The notes beneath the pieces were generated by a model, which was not told the DNA's origin, searched no databases, and saw only the letters and a list, made by a program, of their open reading frames with translations. Shown here piece after piece: positions 35,344 through 44,676 of a stretch of 64,000 nt of DNA. A program made the translations under genes and the position numbers. Position 1 is the first letter of the stretch; each line of letters starts with the position of its first letter. Source of the DNA: Candidatus Obscuribacterales bacterium (GTDB lineage Bacteria > Cyanobacteriota > Vampirovibrionia > Obscuribacterales > Obscuribacteraceae). The stretch spans positions 27,561 to 91,560 of the forward strand of contig JAGVLS010000041.1 in NCBI GenBank assembly GCA_020054205.1, given 5' to 3'.

Positions 35344-36528
35344 TTAAGCTTGGGCTAAAAATCTAATTGCACTTTCAGCTAATATGGCTGCTCCAATTGG
35401 AAGTGCATTTTCATCAATATCAAAATTTGCTGTGTGAAGCTTTTTGGAACAATCACCATTTCCTACTCCTAAAATAAAATAGCAAGATGGGATTTTTTGA
35501 GAAAAATAACTAAAATCATCTCCGCCCAATTGTGGATCTATATTTAAAACATTTTGTTTTCCAAGCAATTCTATTGCTACAGATTCTACTAAATTAGTAA
35601 TATCTGGATTGTTATAAAGAGCTGGTATCTCATGTACATACTTAATATCAAAACTACCCCCAAGAACGGCAGCAATATTGCAAGCTTTGGTAATATGATC
35701 CAAAGCAAATTTATGCATATCTTTATTAAAATATCTAACTGTGCCTGTTAGTTCCACAGCTTCAGCAATTACATTAGGTACAAATGTTTTACTACGTATG
35801 CCACCAATGGTAATAATTAGCGGATCTAGCGCAGACTTGCGACGTGAAACAATTGTTTGTATGGACTGAATAATATTTGCTGCCAAAACTATAGGATCAA
35901 TGCCTGTTTCAGGAAAAGCACCATGACTTCCTTTTCCTTTAATTACAATTTCAAATGAATCACAAGCAGCAAGTAAGACTTCTTTTTTAATTGCAACGGT
36001 TCCAGATTTTAAACTTGGAAAAACATGCAGTGAAAATAATGCTTTAAGGTCATTTACTGCGCCTTCTTCTAGCATTAATCTTGCACCAGATTTCCCATCT
36101 TCATTTATTGATTCTTCCGATGGCTGAAAAATGAAACGAATTTTGCCATTTAATTTTCCTTGTGCATGCAATTTTTGGATTATAAAAGCTGCCCCTAACG
36201 CGCAAGCCATATGTGCATCATGTCCACAAGCATGCATTACGTTTTTATTTTTTGAAGCAAAATCAAATGGATTTTCCTCTTGAATAGGCAATGCATCCAT
36301 GTCTGCTCTTATACCAACAGTATTTCCATTACCAATTTCAGCAGTTATGCCAGTGACTGCAATATTAGTTGTTACCTGATAGCCAATTTTTTTAAGAGTA
36401 TTTGCTATAAACTCAGAAGTTTTTTTTTCTTGAAAGGACAATTCTGGATATTCATGAATTGTTCGCCTTATCGATACTAATTCTTTTTGCAATGAATTAG
36501 CTTCATCAAAAATTTTTGTTGGTGACAT
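35344..36528 (-). CDS. M20D family amidohydrolase/carboxypeptidase
   Basis: This 394-residue metallohydrolase is of the hippurate hydrolase/IAA-amino-acid hydrolase group. It splits N-acyl amino acids or small peptides in the cytoplasm. Motifs in order: ADMDALPIQEENPF, MHACGHDAHMA (metal Cys/His and Asp), FQPSEESINEDGKSGA (catalytic Glu pair), FSLHVFPSLKSGTV, and LGGDDFSYFSQKIP with the last ligand. The dimerisation domain lies at about 180-300 (KGKGSHGAFPETGIDPI). The length is normal and there is no signal peptide. It stands alone, convergent with the preceding gene. Confidence 0.94.
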   Translation of the reverse strand: MSPTKIFDEANSLQKELVSIRRTIHEYPELSFQEKKTSEFIANTLKKIGYQVTTNIAVTGITAEIGNGNTVGIRADMDALPIQEENPFDFASKNKNVMHACGHDAHMACALGAAFIIQKLHAQGKLNGKIRFIFQPSEESINEDGKSGARLMLEEGAVNDLKALFSLHVFPSLKSGTVAIKKEVLLAACDSFEIVIKGKGSHGAFPETGIDPIVLAANIIQSIQTIVSRRKSALDPLIITIGGIRSKTFVPNVIAEAVELTGTVRYFNKDMHKFALDHITKACNIAAVLGGSFDIKYVHEIPALYNNPDITNLVESVAIELLGKQNVLNIDPQLGGDDFSYFSQKIPSCYFILGVGNGDCSKKLHTANFDIDENALPIGAAILAESAIRFLAQA

Positions 36529-36794
36529 AATTCGCTCAGGATAAATTCTTTGGGATTAATGGATATTGTCAAGCATACAAATGCTTGTTTTTGCCTCTAG
36601 ATATTTATACATAGAACATATCTTTTTGCACAAGTGGAAATACTTTATATATAGTATAACATTGCCAAGATATGCGTTTTAATTTTTAAAAGTGATACCA
36701 TCCATGAAGGCATCATCAGGAACAAAATTGTCTGAAATGCATCATATATGATATCGTTACCCTATCACGCAAGTATTTCTAGAAGGAGATATCT

Positions 36795-37517
36795 ATGAAA
36801 AGATCACCCATGACCATGGTGGTCGCAGGTATTGTTTCACTGGGTCTTTTATTGCCTGTTGGAGCACAAACTTACAACGGTCAACAACTTCAAGGACGCA
36901 TCACTTATGTTCCCACCGGAACAGCATTGGATGCAGTACTAACAAGTCCTATTGATAGTGCCGTTGCCAAACCGGGCGACTTGTTTAATGCAAAACTATA
37001 TGCTCCTCTATATTTAGGTAATGACTTGGTACTTCCAGCCAATACTGCGCTTGAAGGACAAATCACTGCTGCAGATAAAAGTGGACATGCAGGAACTAAT
37101 GGATTAATCACAATGAGATTAACATCTGCCATCACTCCTGATGGTACACGTTTTCCATTGTCAGCTTTGATTACTGCCAATCAACCGGTAGAAGGCGAAG
37201 TCCATCAAGATAAACAAGGTAATTTAAAAGGCCAAACTACTAAGAAAACAGTAGCAACTGGTGTTGCTCGTACAGCAGCTTGGACTGCCGGTGGCACATT
37301 GTTGGGCATTATATTTGCTCCAATAGTTGCTGGTGCAGTAGGCGCTGGCGCAATAGCTGGTGTTGCAACTGGCGGTGCTGTTGGATTAAGTAGCAATCTT
37401 TGGCGCAAAGGCAAAGATGTGAAAATATCTAGTGGCACACGCATTCAGTTTGCATTGGATCAACCAATGTCACTCTCACCTGGAGTGGCAAGTGTAGCTC
37501 CAAACTATACTCATTAG
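36795..37517 (+). CDS. Secreted Gly/Ala-rich protein of unknown function
   Basis: This 240-residue protein starts with a signal peptide (MVVAGIVSLGLLLPVGAQ, cleavage near residue 25). The mature part has beta-rich ALDAVLTSPIDSAVAKPGD and NDLVLPANTALEGQIT, like proteins carrying a 'TPxG..fpl' beta sandwich, then a strongly hydrophobic Gly/Ala helix pair (about 160-200, IFAPIVAGAVGAGAIAG) that could insert in a membrane. AAGGAG lies seven bases before the ATG and a palindrome ATCATATATGAT is at 36741-36752. A terminator follows. Family unknown; surface or envelope role inferred. Confidence 0.8.
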   Translation: MKRSPMTMVVAGIVSLGLLLPVGAQTYNGQQLQGRITYVPTGTALDAVLTSPIDSAVAKPGDLFNAKLYAPLYLGNDLVLPANTALEGQITAADKSGHAGTNGLITMRLTSAITPDGTRFPLSALITANQPVEGEVHQDKQGNLKGQTTKKTVATGVARTAAWTAGGTLLGIIFAPIVAGAVGAGAIAGVATGGAVGLSSNLWRKGKDVKISSGTRIQFALDQPMSLSPGVASVAPNYTH

Positions 37518-37534
37518 ATTTAGGCACAAAAAAC

Positions 37535-37570
37535 AATAAAGGCCTGGCTCAAAAAGCTGGGCTTTTATTA
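37535..37570 (+). terminator. Intrinsic terminator after the secreted protein gene
   Basis: AATAAAGGCCTGGCT (37535-37549) pairs, with G-U wobbles, with AGCTGGGCTTTTATT (about 37555-37569) around a short A-rich loop and ends in T-rich sequence. It would also serve the convergent dehydrogenase gene. Confidence 0.7.
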
Positions 37571-37598
37571 TTTTAGATTTTTACCTGACAACCGTACG

Positions 37599-38399
37599 TC
37601 AAACAGCTGTCCATGCTCCATCCACGGTTAAAGCAGCACCGGTAATATTGTCTGCTGTTTTGGAACAAAGAAATAAAACAAATTGAGCAATATCATCAAC
37701 TTCTATAAAGCGTCCGCTTGGTTGTTTTTCACACAATAAAACATTTGTCGCTTCATTTATTGATATGTTTTTTTCCTGAGCAATACTTGCAATTTGTTTT
37801 TCAACTAGATCAGTTCGCACCCAACCAGGACAAATTGCATTGCATGTAATATTATGTGCTGCTACCTCAAGAGCAATTACTTTGCTCAGCCCGACCAAAC
37901 CATGTTTTGCTGCAACATAGGCAGATTTGTTTGCTGAAGCTACAAGTCCGTGTGTAGACGCAATATTAATTATGCGTCCCCAATTTTTAATTTTCATACC
38001 GGCAAGAAAATTTCGCACCAGATGAAACGTGGAAGATAGGTTAATAGCAATAATTTTTTCCCATTGCTCAGAAGGAAATTCTTCAATTGGTGCTACATAT
38101 TGTACCCCGGCATTATTAACCAGAATATCAATTGCTCCTAAATTATCATGAGCGAATTTAACCAGTTCTATAATTTCTGATTCTTTCGACATATCAGCCG
38201 AGTGATAAATAACTTTGTTACCAACACTTTTATCTACTATATCATTGCATAGGTTAGCGATAAAAAATTGATCTGCTAGTCCATTGATAATTACATTTGC
38301 TCCTTCCTTGGCAAACATTTTAGCTATACCAAGACCAATGCCACTGGTAGAGCCAGTTACAATTACATTCTTATCTTTTAAAAATTCTGTGTCTGTCAT
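37599..38399 (-). CDS. bdhA: 3-hydroxybutyrate dehydrogenase (SDR family)
   Basis: This 266-residue short-chain dehydrogenase interconverts 3-hydroxybutyrate and acetoacetate with NAD. It has the glycine loop TGSTSGIGLGIA, NNAGVQ, the catalytic Ser (IINIAST), Tyr and Lys (YVAAKHGLVG), and the BDH-specific stretch ICPGWVRTDLVEKQI followed by KQPSGRFIEVDDIA. Length and C-terminus (GAALTVDGAWTA) match bacterial BdhA. No clear ribosome site is seen before the ATG. It fits with the acyl-CoA dehydrogenase, thiolase and FadB-type enzymes of this window in fatty-acid and ketone-body use. Confidence 0.92.
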   Translation of the reverse strand: MTDTEFLKDKNVIVTGSTSGIGLGIAKMFAKEGANVIINGLADQFFIANLCNDIVDKSVGNKVIYHSADMSKESEIIELVKFAHDNLGAIDILVNNAGVQYVAPIEEFPSEQWEKIIAINLSSTFHLVRNFLAGMKIKNWGRIINIASTHGLVASANKSAYVAAKHGLVGLSKVIALEVAAHNITCNAICPGWVRTDLVEKQIASIAQEKNISINEATNVLLCEKQPSGRFIEVDDIAQFVLFLCSKTADNITGAALTVDGAWTAV

Positions 38400-38402
38400 T
38401 GG

Positions 38403-38454
38403 TTAAAAAAGTTCTACAAGATGCGCCCGCCTATATTGACGCATCTTGTAGAAC
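38403..38454 (-). terminator. Terminator after the patatin gene
   Basis: Perfect 15-bp arms GTTCTACAAGATGCG (38411-38425) and CGCATCTTGTAGAAC (38440-38454) enclose 14 bases. On the minus strand the stem is followed by TTTTTT, so transcription from the patatin side should stop before bdhA. Confidence 0.85.
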
Positions 38455-38485
38455 CATTCAATAAAAAGACAAAAATTATTACATC

Positions 38486-39352
38486 TTAGTTACCAGTGCG
38501 CGATTTCGCTGATATATTGGCAAGCATTTCCATTGTTTGCTCATAGCCTGTTTCAATCATTCCAAGACAAGTTTTTCTGGATAAGCTGAAAGATAGTCCA
38601 GCAATTTGTGGCATATCAAGATAAATGACATGATGTTGACTTGCATCAATATCATGTCTTTCTTGATTTACCACGCCGTACATTTCACGCAAATGCCACC
38701 ACAATTCCCAGGGAGGCAAAATGTCTTTGGGCATTTTGGTAGCAAAACCTAATTTGCTTACAATTGCAGATTTGCTACAGAACTCTGTCGGATTACGATG
38801 GTGTAAGGCTCCATCGACAAGTAATTGTCTTTCTCCAGTTTTACTATCGTAAGGCACTGATTTAAAAACTCCTGGCAAAGCACAAGTGGCTGCTAGAGCA
38901 TATGACAAATCATAATCCGTGTCTTCAAATACAGCTGGCTCGCAGCTCAAAATATCGAAGGCTACTATTTTCAAATTTGGCTGTGGCTTCAATCTGTGTA
39001 GTTTTACCATATCTTGAATCGGTCCCAGCAAGCTGGGATAAAATCCTCCGACAAACATCATTGGATCAAATCCCATATAAGACCTAAACCAGAGTCTGGG
39101 GCAAAAACGCCTGGCTAATCCTTTCAGAAACTGCTCAGTTATCTCATCTGGTGTAAAACCATTGGTGTGAAAGGCGGCAACAATTGAACCGACTGATACA
39201 CCAACAATATTATCAATGACAATTTGTTTCTCAAGCAGAGCTTTAAGAACACCAATATGGGCAAAGCCTTTAATGCCACCACCACCAAGTACTAAATCCA
39301 TGGCTGAATTTTGTTCAAGAGACATTTTTGCCCCGTTTCTTTTAGACCGCAT
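38486..39352 (-). CDS. Patatin-like phospholipase
   Basis: This 288-residue lipid acyl hydrolase uses a Ser-Asp dyad. The oxyanion loop is LGGGGIKGFAHIG, the nucleophile Ser lies in GVSVGSIVA (GxSxG), and the Asp is in LLVDGALHHRNP (DGA). Length and motif order match bacterial patatins of the RssA/YchK type; there is no signal peptide. The first ATG overlaps the end of the upstream gene by 11 bases; an ATG nine codons later is possible. It probably releases fatty acids from membrane or storage lipid, which would feed the beta-oxidation genes nearby. Confidence 0.9.
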   Translation of the reverse strand: MRSKRNGAKMSLEQNSAMDLVLGGGGIKGFAHIGVLKALLEKQIVIDNIVGVSVGSIVAAFHTNGFTPDEITEQFLKGLARRFCPRLWFRSYMGFDPMMFVGGFYPSLLGPIQDMVKLHRLKPQPNLKIVAFDILSCEPAVFEDTDYDLSYALAATCALPGVFKSVPYDSKTGERQLLVDGALHHRNPTEFCSKSAIVSKLGFATKMPKDILPPWELWWHLREMYGVVNQERHDIDASQHHVIYLDMPQIAGLSFSLSRKTCLGMIETGYEQTMEMLANISAKSRTGN

Positions 39353-39923
39353 CCTGTCCGGTAATTTTAAGAGATCGCCCTTCTTTATTCCATTGAAGAC
39401 AACACGCCATAAACAAAGCAGAATTTAGAGCAAGCAATGCTTCAACTTGATCTACCAAAGCTTCCAATTGATGCTGAGCAACCCAAATTTGCCATGATGC
39501 ATTATCCAACTGCTCTTTTTCTGCACCGGTAGCTTCAGCAACAGACTTCAAAATTTGTTTTAAGCGGCGATCAAATTTACCATCAACTTCTATGTGCACA
39601 AATCTGTTTCCATCATATAAAGGACTCCTGCACATTTTTATGTAAGTACGCACTTGCCTACGAAACTCTTTATCTCTAAAAAGAATTCCTTTGGCTTTGT
39701 CAGTGCGCTTAGGACGTGCCTGCCTGGCAATGTTTAAAGCCAAACTACTTGTCTGATTTACATGAAAAGCAAAAGCATCGAGCTTTTTGATCTCGATAGC
39801 CGTTTCCAAACAATTGGCACAAGAACGAATATTTTCGGCAGTAGCTAAAAATAGGGCTAGCTGTTGTTCATAAAGTTTTACAAGAGCTCTCCACTGGGCA
39901 GAGGTTACTATTTTCTGTGACAT
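39342..39923 (-). CDS. Unknown helical protein coupled to the patatin gene
   Basis: I do not recognise this 193-residue protein. It appears entirely helical, with two long amphipathic segments (about 1-60 and 120-180; the latter ALVDQVEALLALNSALFMA) and a basic middle (RPKRTDKAKGILFRDKEFRRQ). No signal peptide or membrane span. AAGGAGGAAAT directly precedes the ATG, a very strong ribosome site. Its stop overlaps the patatin start, so the two are made together; a regulatory or scaffolding role for the lipase is possible but unproven. Confidence 0.75.
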   Translation of the reverse strand: MSQKIVTSAQWRALVKLYEQQLALFLATAENIRSCANCLETAIEIKKLDAFAFHVNQTSSLALNIARQARPKRTDKAKGILFRDKEFRRQVRTYIKMCRSPLYDGNRFVHIEVDGKFDRRLKQILKSVAEATGAEKEQLDNASWQIWVAQHQLEALVDQVEALLALNSALFMACCLQWNKEGRSLKITGQDAV

Positions 39924-39936
39924 ATTTCCTCCTTAT

Positions 39937-40211
39937 TTACGCTTCTGCTGGTTTTCGTTTTGGCACGGGACAGCTTTGCGCTGGCAAATTTAATTGCGGC
40001 AAAGCTTCCTGCAATTCGCTAAGAGCTGATTCAGAAAGCCCAGGAATAGAGAGCTCGGTTAACGTCGTTATCTTTTCCACATGCGTTACACAAGCATCAG
40101 TAATACCAGATCATCATCGGTAGCAGAAACTTGATCAGGTTCATGAATCCTTAGATCAAGAGTGGTGAGCGCCAATAATTCTTCATCAGTCTGTTGCGCT
40201 AAAGATATCAT
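39937..40211 (-). pseudogene. Frameshifted small leucine-rich-repeat-like gene
   Basis: From the ATG at 40211 (GGAG five bases upstream) the frame reads MISLAQQTDEELLALTTLDLR and onward to TDDDLVLLMLV, then stops. In the next frame the strand carries on without a gap as GITDACVTHVEKITTLTEL, SIPGLSESALSELQEALPQL and ends PVPKRKPAEA at 39937. The repeated 'LTTLDL.../LTELSIPG' spacing is LRR-like. One missing base at the CTGG/GTATT point (about 40108-40112) would restore a 90-residue protein. It is a recent frameshift, a programmed one, or an assembly error in a G run. Confidence 0.6.
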
Positions 40212-40264
40212 TGCTTCTCCATTCTTTGAAATATGTTTTGCCTAATTTAGGAAAACATTCTGCT

Positions 40265-40465
40265 TCAAAACATTGTCAATTTGATTGTCGATAACCCTAC
40301 AAATATGACTAAAGCAATTGCTGATATACCAGCAATTGCAGCCACCATATTCATGAGCTTACCTTGATAACGACCAAAGACAATGACGCCAATAATTGTA
40401 AGCACCATAAAAACAGCACTAATTGTTAGTGCAATATACTGAGCTGTTTCCATAAGATCAATCAT
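40265..40465 (-). CDS. Small two-helix membrane protein
   Basis: This 66-residue protein has two predicted membrane spans (about 8-31, IALTISAVFMVLTIIGVIVF, and 37-62, MVAAIAGISAIALVIFVGLS) linked by a short basic turn (GRYQGK). GAGGA lies eight bases before its ATG. It stands between the M28 peptidase (18 bases upstream) and the frameshifted LRR-like gene on the same strand, so it is likely co-transcribed. Family not recognised; coding status rests on length, hydrophobic periodicity and ribosome site. Confidence 0.6.
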   Translation of the reverse strand: MIDLMETAQYIALTISAVFMVLTIIGVIVFGRYQGKLMNMVAAIAGISAIALVIFVGLSTIKLTMF

Positions 40466-40483
40466 GTTTATGTCCTCAGTGAG

Positions 40484-41374
40484 CTAGGCAGAAAAATGTG
40501 TTTTTACAAATTCCACCAAAACGTCACCTATTTGCTTGAGGTTTTGTTTTTTGATAAATCGTGGTAAATCATTTTTTGAATGCACAACGCTTCCACCTTC
40601 ACGGACACCACCGGCTTGCAAAAATGCCAATTCAGCTCTCAGCATATCCGGCGTGACAACATGATCCAAATCACAGCTTGTTACTTGTGCTGTTTTAAAA
40701 CCAGCTTGCCAAAAAGGAATATGATCAGCAAAGAAACAAGGAAAGCTTGCTGATGAAAATTTATATCCTCGCTGCTTAGCTATGGCATGTAAATCAAGTA
40801 CTAGTTCATCGTCGCTTATTGCTTTTCCAACTTGATTCGCTATAACTAAGTCTTTACCGGAACCTAGGCATTCAAGATCAATTACTATTTTTATCATTGA
40901 ATGTTCTTGCTCAGATAAATTAGCAACAAAATGGGCAGAGCCTTTGTAGCCTGGTTCTTCCAAATCAAAAGAAGCAAAACAAATTCGACAATTTGTACAT
41001 TGACGTGCTAGTTCAGCCATTAAAGCAAGCGATGTAGCATTGTCTTCTGCACCAAGCCCAGCACAATAATCATGATGAGCAATAAATAAAACACTATTAG
41101 CTCGTATTCCTTGCTTGGGGAAAGCAAATGAATTGAAAGCTGCTTGTCCATTGTAAGTAAACATGCGCCATTGTGTTTTATAATCACATTGCTTTATTTT
41201 AGACTCGTAAATGTGTAATCTAGCAAAAGACAGATCAAGATATTTTCTTAGTTCATCTCCTGCCAGCTGAAATTGATCCAAACTAGGAGGGTAATACTGA
41301 GAAGCCGCGCATATTTCTTTTATTGTTTTAATTACACGCGTTGCACTAAATCTAGGTCTTTTTATTCCTGCCAT
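40484..41374 (-). CDS. M28 family zinc peptidase
   Basis: This 296-residue aminopeptidase-like enzyme has the M28 metal residues in order: His/Asp in FIAHHDYCAG, Asp in GAEDNATSLA, the catalytic Glu pair in FDLEEPGYKGS, Asp in IDLECLG, and the final His in VVHSKNDLP. There is no signal peptide, unlike most secreted M28 members, so it probably acts on peptides inside the cell. The start follows a ribosome site GAGG. A terminator separates it from the upstream acyl-CoA dehydrogenase. It is one of at least ten peptidase genes in this window. Confidence 0.92.
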   Translation of the reverse strand: MAGIKRPRFSATRVIKTIKEICAASQYYPPSLDQFQLAGDELRKYLDLSFARLHIYESKIKQCDYKTQWRMFTYNGQAAFNSFAFPKQGIRANSVLFIAHHDYCAGLGAEDNATSLALMAELARQCTNCRICFASFDLEEPGYKGSAHFVANLSEQEHSMIKIVIDLECLGSGKDLVIANQVGKAISDDELVLDLHAIAKQRGYKFSSASFPCFFADHIPFWQAGFKTAQVTSCDLDHVVTPDMLRAELAFLQAGGVREGGSVVHSKNDLPRFIKKQNLKQIGDVLVEFVKTHFSA

Positions 41375-41431
41375 ATTTATTACCTCTTCTGTCTTTTATA
41401 CAGTTGTAAATGACAAGAGGATATGAGTAAT

Positions 41432-41476
41432 AAAAAAATGAAGGGTAAGAGCAAGCTTCATGCTGCTCCTACCCTT
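41432..41476 (-). terminator. Terminator after the acyl-CoA dehydrogenase gene
   Basis: AAGGGTA-a-GAGCA (41441-41453) pairs with TGCTgCTCcTACCCTT (41461-41476), with small bulges. On the minus strand the stem is followed by CATTTTTTTATT, a typical intrinsic terminator. Confidence 0.8.
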
Positions 41477-41516
41477 TTCGATTTCAAAGCAAATGAGAGA
41501 TAGAAACTAAAAGGAC

Positions 41517-43445
41517 TTAGTCTTGATCGTAAGGCTGCTGAATGGGAATTTCTGGTAGTCCATCAAGCTGAGCCATGCGCCCTTCAACAATCATCTTGCC
41601 AAGCTCTGCACAATCACGGAAATACTTATCGCTAGGATGAGCACCAGTTAGCCCACGCGTGAGATCCTGGCAAAGAATATCTGCTGCAGCAATGGTTACT
41701 AGATCATCAGTGCTATCTGCATGCAAGCAGGTGACTAACATGATAATTGTATCTTGAACGCGTCGGCTCAAATGAGCCAAGCGACATTGACGATCCGCTA
41801 GTTTTAGCTGATGCTTAACCATTGCTCCTGACACTTCAAGCGGTAAACGAGCAAGCATTCTCTGAGCAAATGCAACATGCGTTTGCAAGCGACTGTCCAT
41901 ACCGTGGACACTCTTCGTAGCAAAAGCATTTTTCAAAACATTTAGACGCTGTCCCAAATTCCAGCAAGCATAAGAAAATCCATGGCGAACAAATCCAAGA
42001 AGTCCAGCAAGATACTTGCCCTTCTTCAAAGCACTGCTTGCCCCACCTAGAGGGAGCATATAGCTAAAACCGTGTTCTTTTGCTAAGCCTTTGAAGAATG
42101 CCATGCTTAGCATGTCGCCTTCACCTTCATAGATACAGGGAGCAAGATATTCAGGAATATTGTCACCAACAATATGTCCTTCCAACAAAGATCTACCACC
42201 ATGTGTTTTCATGGCAATTTCAAGCGCTACTTCTTTTTGTGCTTCCGAACCAAAAATCTTAGCAATAATACATTCCAATTCACCACGATAGCCTTGGTCT
42301 AATAGCGAAGAACACCAATGCACCAAAGCATCAGCACCAACAATTAGTGCAGCATTTCTTGCCATGCGCTTTAGAACAAGCTCTCGCTTTTCAATAGACT
42401 CACCATAAGTACGTCGGAATTTGCCCCAACTTTCAGGGGTAATACTGCGTAGCAGTACACGCATAACACCAGCAGCGTTTGCACAAAGAGCCACGCGCCC
42501 ATAATTGAGACCATGATAAGCAATGAGAAGTCCATTACCACCAGGAGCTTCAAGCAAGTTTTCTTTGGGTACGCGGAAATTAGTAAATCTCAAACCATTA
42601 TTGTAAGTATGCTTTAACGGATGAAGTCCGTAACGCAAAACTTCAAAGTTTTCCGAATCAGATTGTGGCAATTCAACAATCAAAACTGCTGGCTTTTGAT
42701 CAATCATGCAAACAAGACCAACCGTACGCCCATGAATGGCATTGGTGATAAATAGCTTTTCGCCATTAACCACATAATGATCACCATCGAGCTTGGCGGT
42801 TGTGCGCAAAGCAGTCAAATCCGAGCCAGCATTGGGTTCAGTTAAAGCAAAGCCAGAAATAGTCTCGCCAGAAGCTAGCTTTGGCAAGAAATATTTCTTT
42901 TGTGCATCATTGCCAAATGTACGAACCGGATCAACAGCACCAATACAGCCGTGAACTGAAGCTAGCCCAGCAATAGTGGGATCACCAAAGCTAGCCATGC
43001 GAGTCAAAAATGTCATGAAACTACGAACAGAACGTTCTTGCCCACCATATTCCTTGGGAATAAGCATTCCCCAATAGCCTGCAGCAGCTAAATCATTCAG
43101 AACAGTAGGCGTAATTTTGCCATTAGCATCATACAAAGTCCCCTCGCGCCTATGCCTCTGCACACTATCGACAGATTCACGCATAGCAGGACAATCAAGC
43201 CTAGCAGTGCCAAATGAAAGATCATCAGCAGCAAAAGCACCTAAAGAAACTCTGTTATGCCAAACTGCCCGGTGAGCAGGACTATTTACTGTACGAAACT
43301 TGTCACCAAAAAGCCCTTCAACTTCATCATCAGCTCTGTCTAGTTTACCAGTACGCCTAACTTCTTCTTCACTCTTACCGCTACCACGTAGCACTTCTTC
43401 AGCCAAATTAGGTTCTTGTCCAGATGTCTTGTTATCGCCACTCAT
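41517..43445 (-). CDS. Acyl-CoA dehydrogenase with N- and C-terminal extensions
   Basis: This 642-residue flavoprotein should introduce the first double bond in fatty-acyl-CoA beta-oxidation. The ACAD core (about 80-455) shows FALTEPNAGSDLTALRTTA, YVVNGEKLFITNA and the catalytic Glu440 in CIYEGEGDM. It is about 240 residues longer than simple ACADs: a polar N-terminal tail (1-60, rich in Glu/Lys) and a helical C-terminal domain (about 470-630) similar in position to that of FadE and VLCAD, which suggests long-chain substrates and membrane contact. It follows a pair of unknown paralogues across a weak hairpin. Confidence 0.92.
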   Translation of the reverse strand: MSGDNKTSGQEPNLAEEVLRGSGKSEEEVRRTGKLDRADDEVEGLFGDKFRTVNSPAHRAVWHNRVSLGAFAADDLSFGTARLDCPAMRESVDSVQRHRREGTLYDANGKITPTVLNDLAAAGYWGMLIPKEYGGQERSVRSFMTFLTRMASFGDPTIAGLASVHGCIGAVDPVRTFGNDAQKKYFLPKLASGETISGFALTEPNAGSDLTALRTTAKLDGDHYVVNGEKLFITNAIHGRTVGLVCMIDQKPAVLIVELPQSDSENFEVLRYGLHPLKHTYNNGLRFTNFRVPKENLLEAPGGNGLLIAYHGLNYGRVALCANAAGVMRVLLRSITPESWGKFRRTYGESIEKRELVLKRMARNAALIVGADALVHWCSSLLDQGYRGELECIIAKIFGSEAQKEVALEIAMKTHGGRSLLEGHIVGDNIPEYLAPCIYEGEGDMLSMAFFKGLAKEHGFSYMLPLGGASSALKKGKYLAGLLGFVRHGFSYACWNLGQRLNVLKNAFATKSVHGMDSRLQTHVAFAQRMLARLPLEVSGAMVKHQLKLADRQCRLAHLSRRVQDTIIMLVTCLHADSTDDLVTIAAADILCQDLTRGLTGAHPSDKYFRDCAELGKMIVEGRMAQLDGLPEIPIQQPYDQD

Positions 43446-43471
43446 GGCATTCCCTTTCGTTTGGATATGAT

Positions 43472-43501
43472 AAGGGAGTTATCGATAAGAATAACTCCCT
43501 T
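43472..43501 (-). terminator. Hairpin between unknown paralogue and acyl-CoA dehydrogenase
   Basis: Perfect 11-bp arms AAGGGAGTTAT (43472-43482) and ATAACTCCCTT (43491-43501) flank eight bases. The downstream sequence on the minus strand (ATCATATCC) has no T run, so it is a weak terminator, attenuator or RNA-stability element. Confidence 0.5.
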
Positions 43502-43530
43502 GTTGACTTAAGATTTTGGGATAGATGTTT

Positions 43531-44637
43531 TTAGTCGCCTGTTTCAGCTTGATGACAGGCGACTAGTTTTCGGCCCTTATCACTTATTGCTTTATGCATC
43601 CACAAATTTCTCAAACCGATATTGTCTTGCGGCCAGATAACAGGCAAAGATTGTGCTCCATCTTCAAGAGTAGACAAACGCAACTCTTCTGGAATAAGTT
43701 CAGCAGGTTGTAAGTTTTGCAAAACACAAAGCCATGAATGCTGTTGACGAGTAAGCGGAGTGCCTTTTTCGCGTATTCTTTTCAAAGCCTGCGCAAAATC
43801 ACTCATGGTTTTTGCATCAACAGAATCATTGTAACAATAACCAGAAGCTTGAAACCATCTGGCTACATGATAATGGCTAGGACAAGACTCCAAGAAATCA
43901 TAGCCTGCACTTTTTGCAATTTCTTCATAGCCTTTAAGAACATGTTTGGAAACGTCAGGAAATGGCACAGCATATTGACCTGGTGCACGCTTGCTTTTCC
44001 AAGCACGCCAGAATAATTGCAAAAAATGCTCTGGTTGATTAATGACAGAAAATGGTTTGTCCACAAAGTCATGGTATTCCGCATCACCGGTTACATCAAT
44101 TATTTTGCTTCCAGGTAAGTAGCTGTAAATAGAAACTTCCAGAGAAGCAACTTCAGGAGATATTACTTTGTGAAAAACAGGATGATAGGCAGGGAAATTG
44201 GACAAAGCACTATCATCTGAGCGTCTTGTACCATCATAACGACGGTCGCGCAAGGCAGTTATCAAAATGATTTCACCATGTCCACGGAAAACATCTCCAA
44301 ACCAAGCTATGCATTTAATTTTCACACCATCACGTTTGATTACACATGCTCCATATTTGGTTTTGTAGAGCGTAGTGATATATGGCAAACGCGTACGTGC
44401 TTTGCCATCATCACTATTAATCATGTGATTATTGAGATTGAAAACTTCATCGCCTGGGAAAAAGCCTTCAATCGTATCGGTAACCAGTGGCCCTTCGATG
44501 GATGTAATATCACCCAAGAAAGCTTTTACTTGAGGCGTTAGCATAGTATGCCAAACTTGATCTTCTGGCACGCGTGCAATCGGAGTAATACCAAGTTTTT
44601 CGGCAACATCATAGGCTGGGAATGGATTTGCTTCCAT
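43531..44637 (-). CDS. Unknown protein, paralogue B of an adjacent pair
   Basis: I do not recognise this 368-residue soluble protein. It is clearly homologous along its full length to the gene upstream. Shared blocks are VWHTMLTPQVKAFLG, FFPGDEVFNLNNH, LRDRRYDGTRRSDDSAL, SLEVSIYSYLPGS and FLESCPSHYHVARWF; the repeated Asn/His and RDRR positions look functional. No signal peptide, membrane span or known nucleotide motif. AAGGAG precedes the ATG. The conserved HYHV and LNNH segments suggest a metal- or haem-binding enzyme, but I cannot name one. Confidence 0.75.
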   Translation of the reverse strand: MEANPFPAYDVAEKLGITPIARVPEDQVWHTMLTPQVKAFLGDITSIEGPLVTDTIEGFFPGDEVFNLNNHMINSDDGKARTRLPYITTLYKTKYGACVIKRDGVKIKCIAWFGDVFRGHGEIILITALRDRRYDGTRRSDDSALSNFPAYHPVFHKVISPEVASLEVSIYSYLPGSKIIDVTGDAEYHDFVDKPFSVINQPEHFLQLFWRAWKSKRAPGQYAVPFPDVSKHVLKGYEEIAKSAGYDFLESCPSHYHVARWFQASGYCYNDSVDAKTMSDFAQALKRIREKGTPLTRQQHSWLCVLQNLQPAELIPEELRLSTLEDGAQSLPVIWPQDNIGLRNLWMHKAISDKGRKLVACHQAETGD

Positions 44638-44676
44638 AACCTACTCCTTGCTTTTACTAATTTTCAAGAAAAATGC

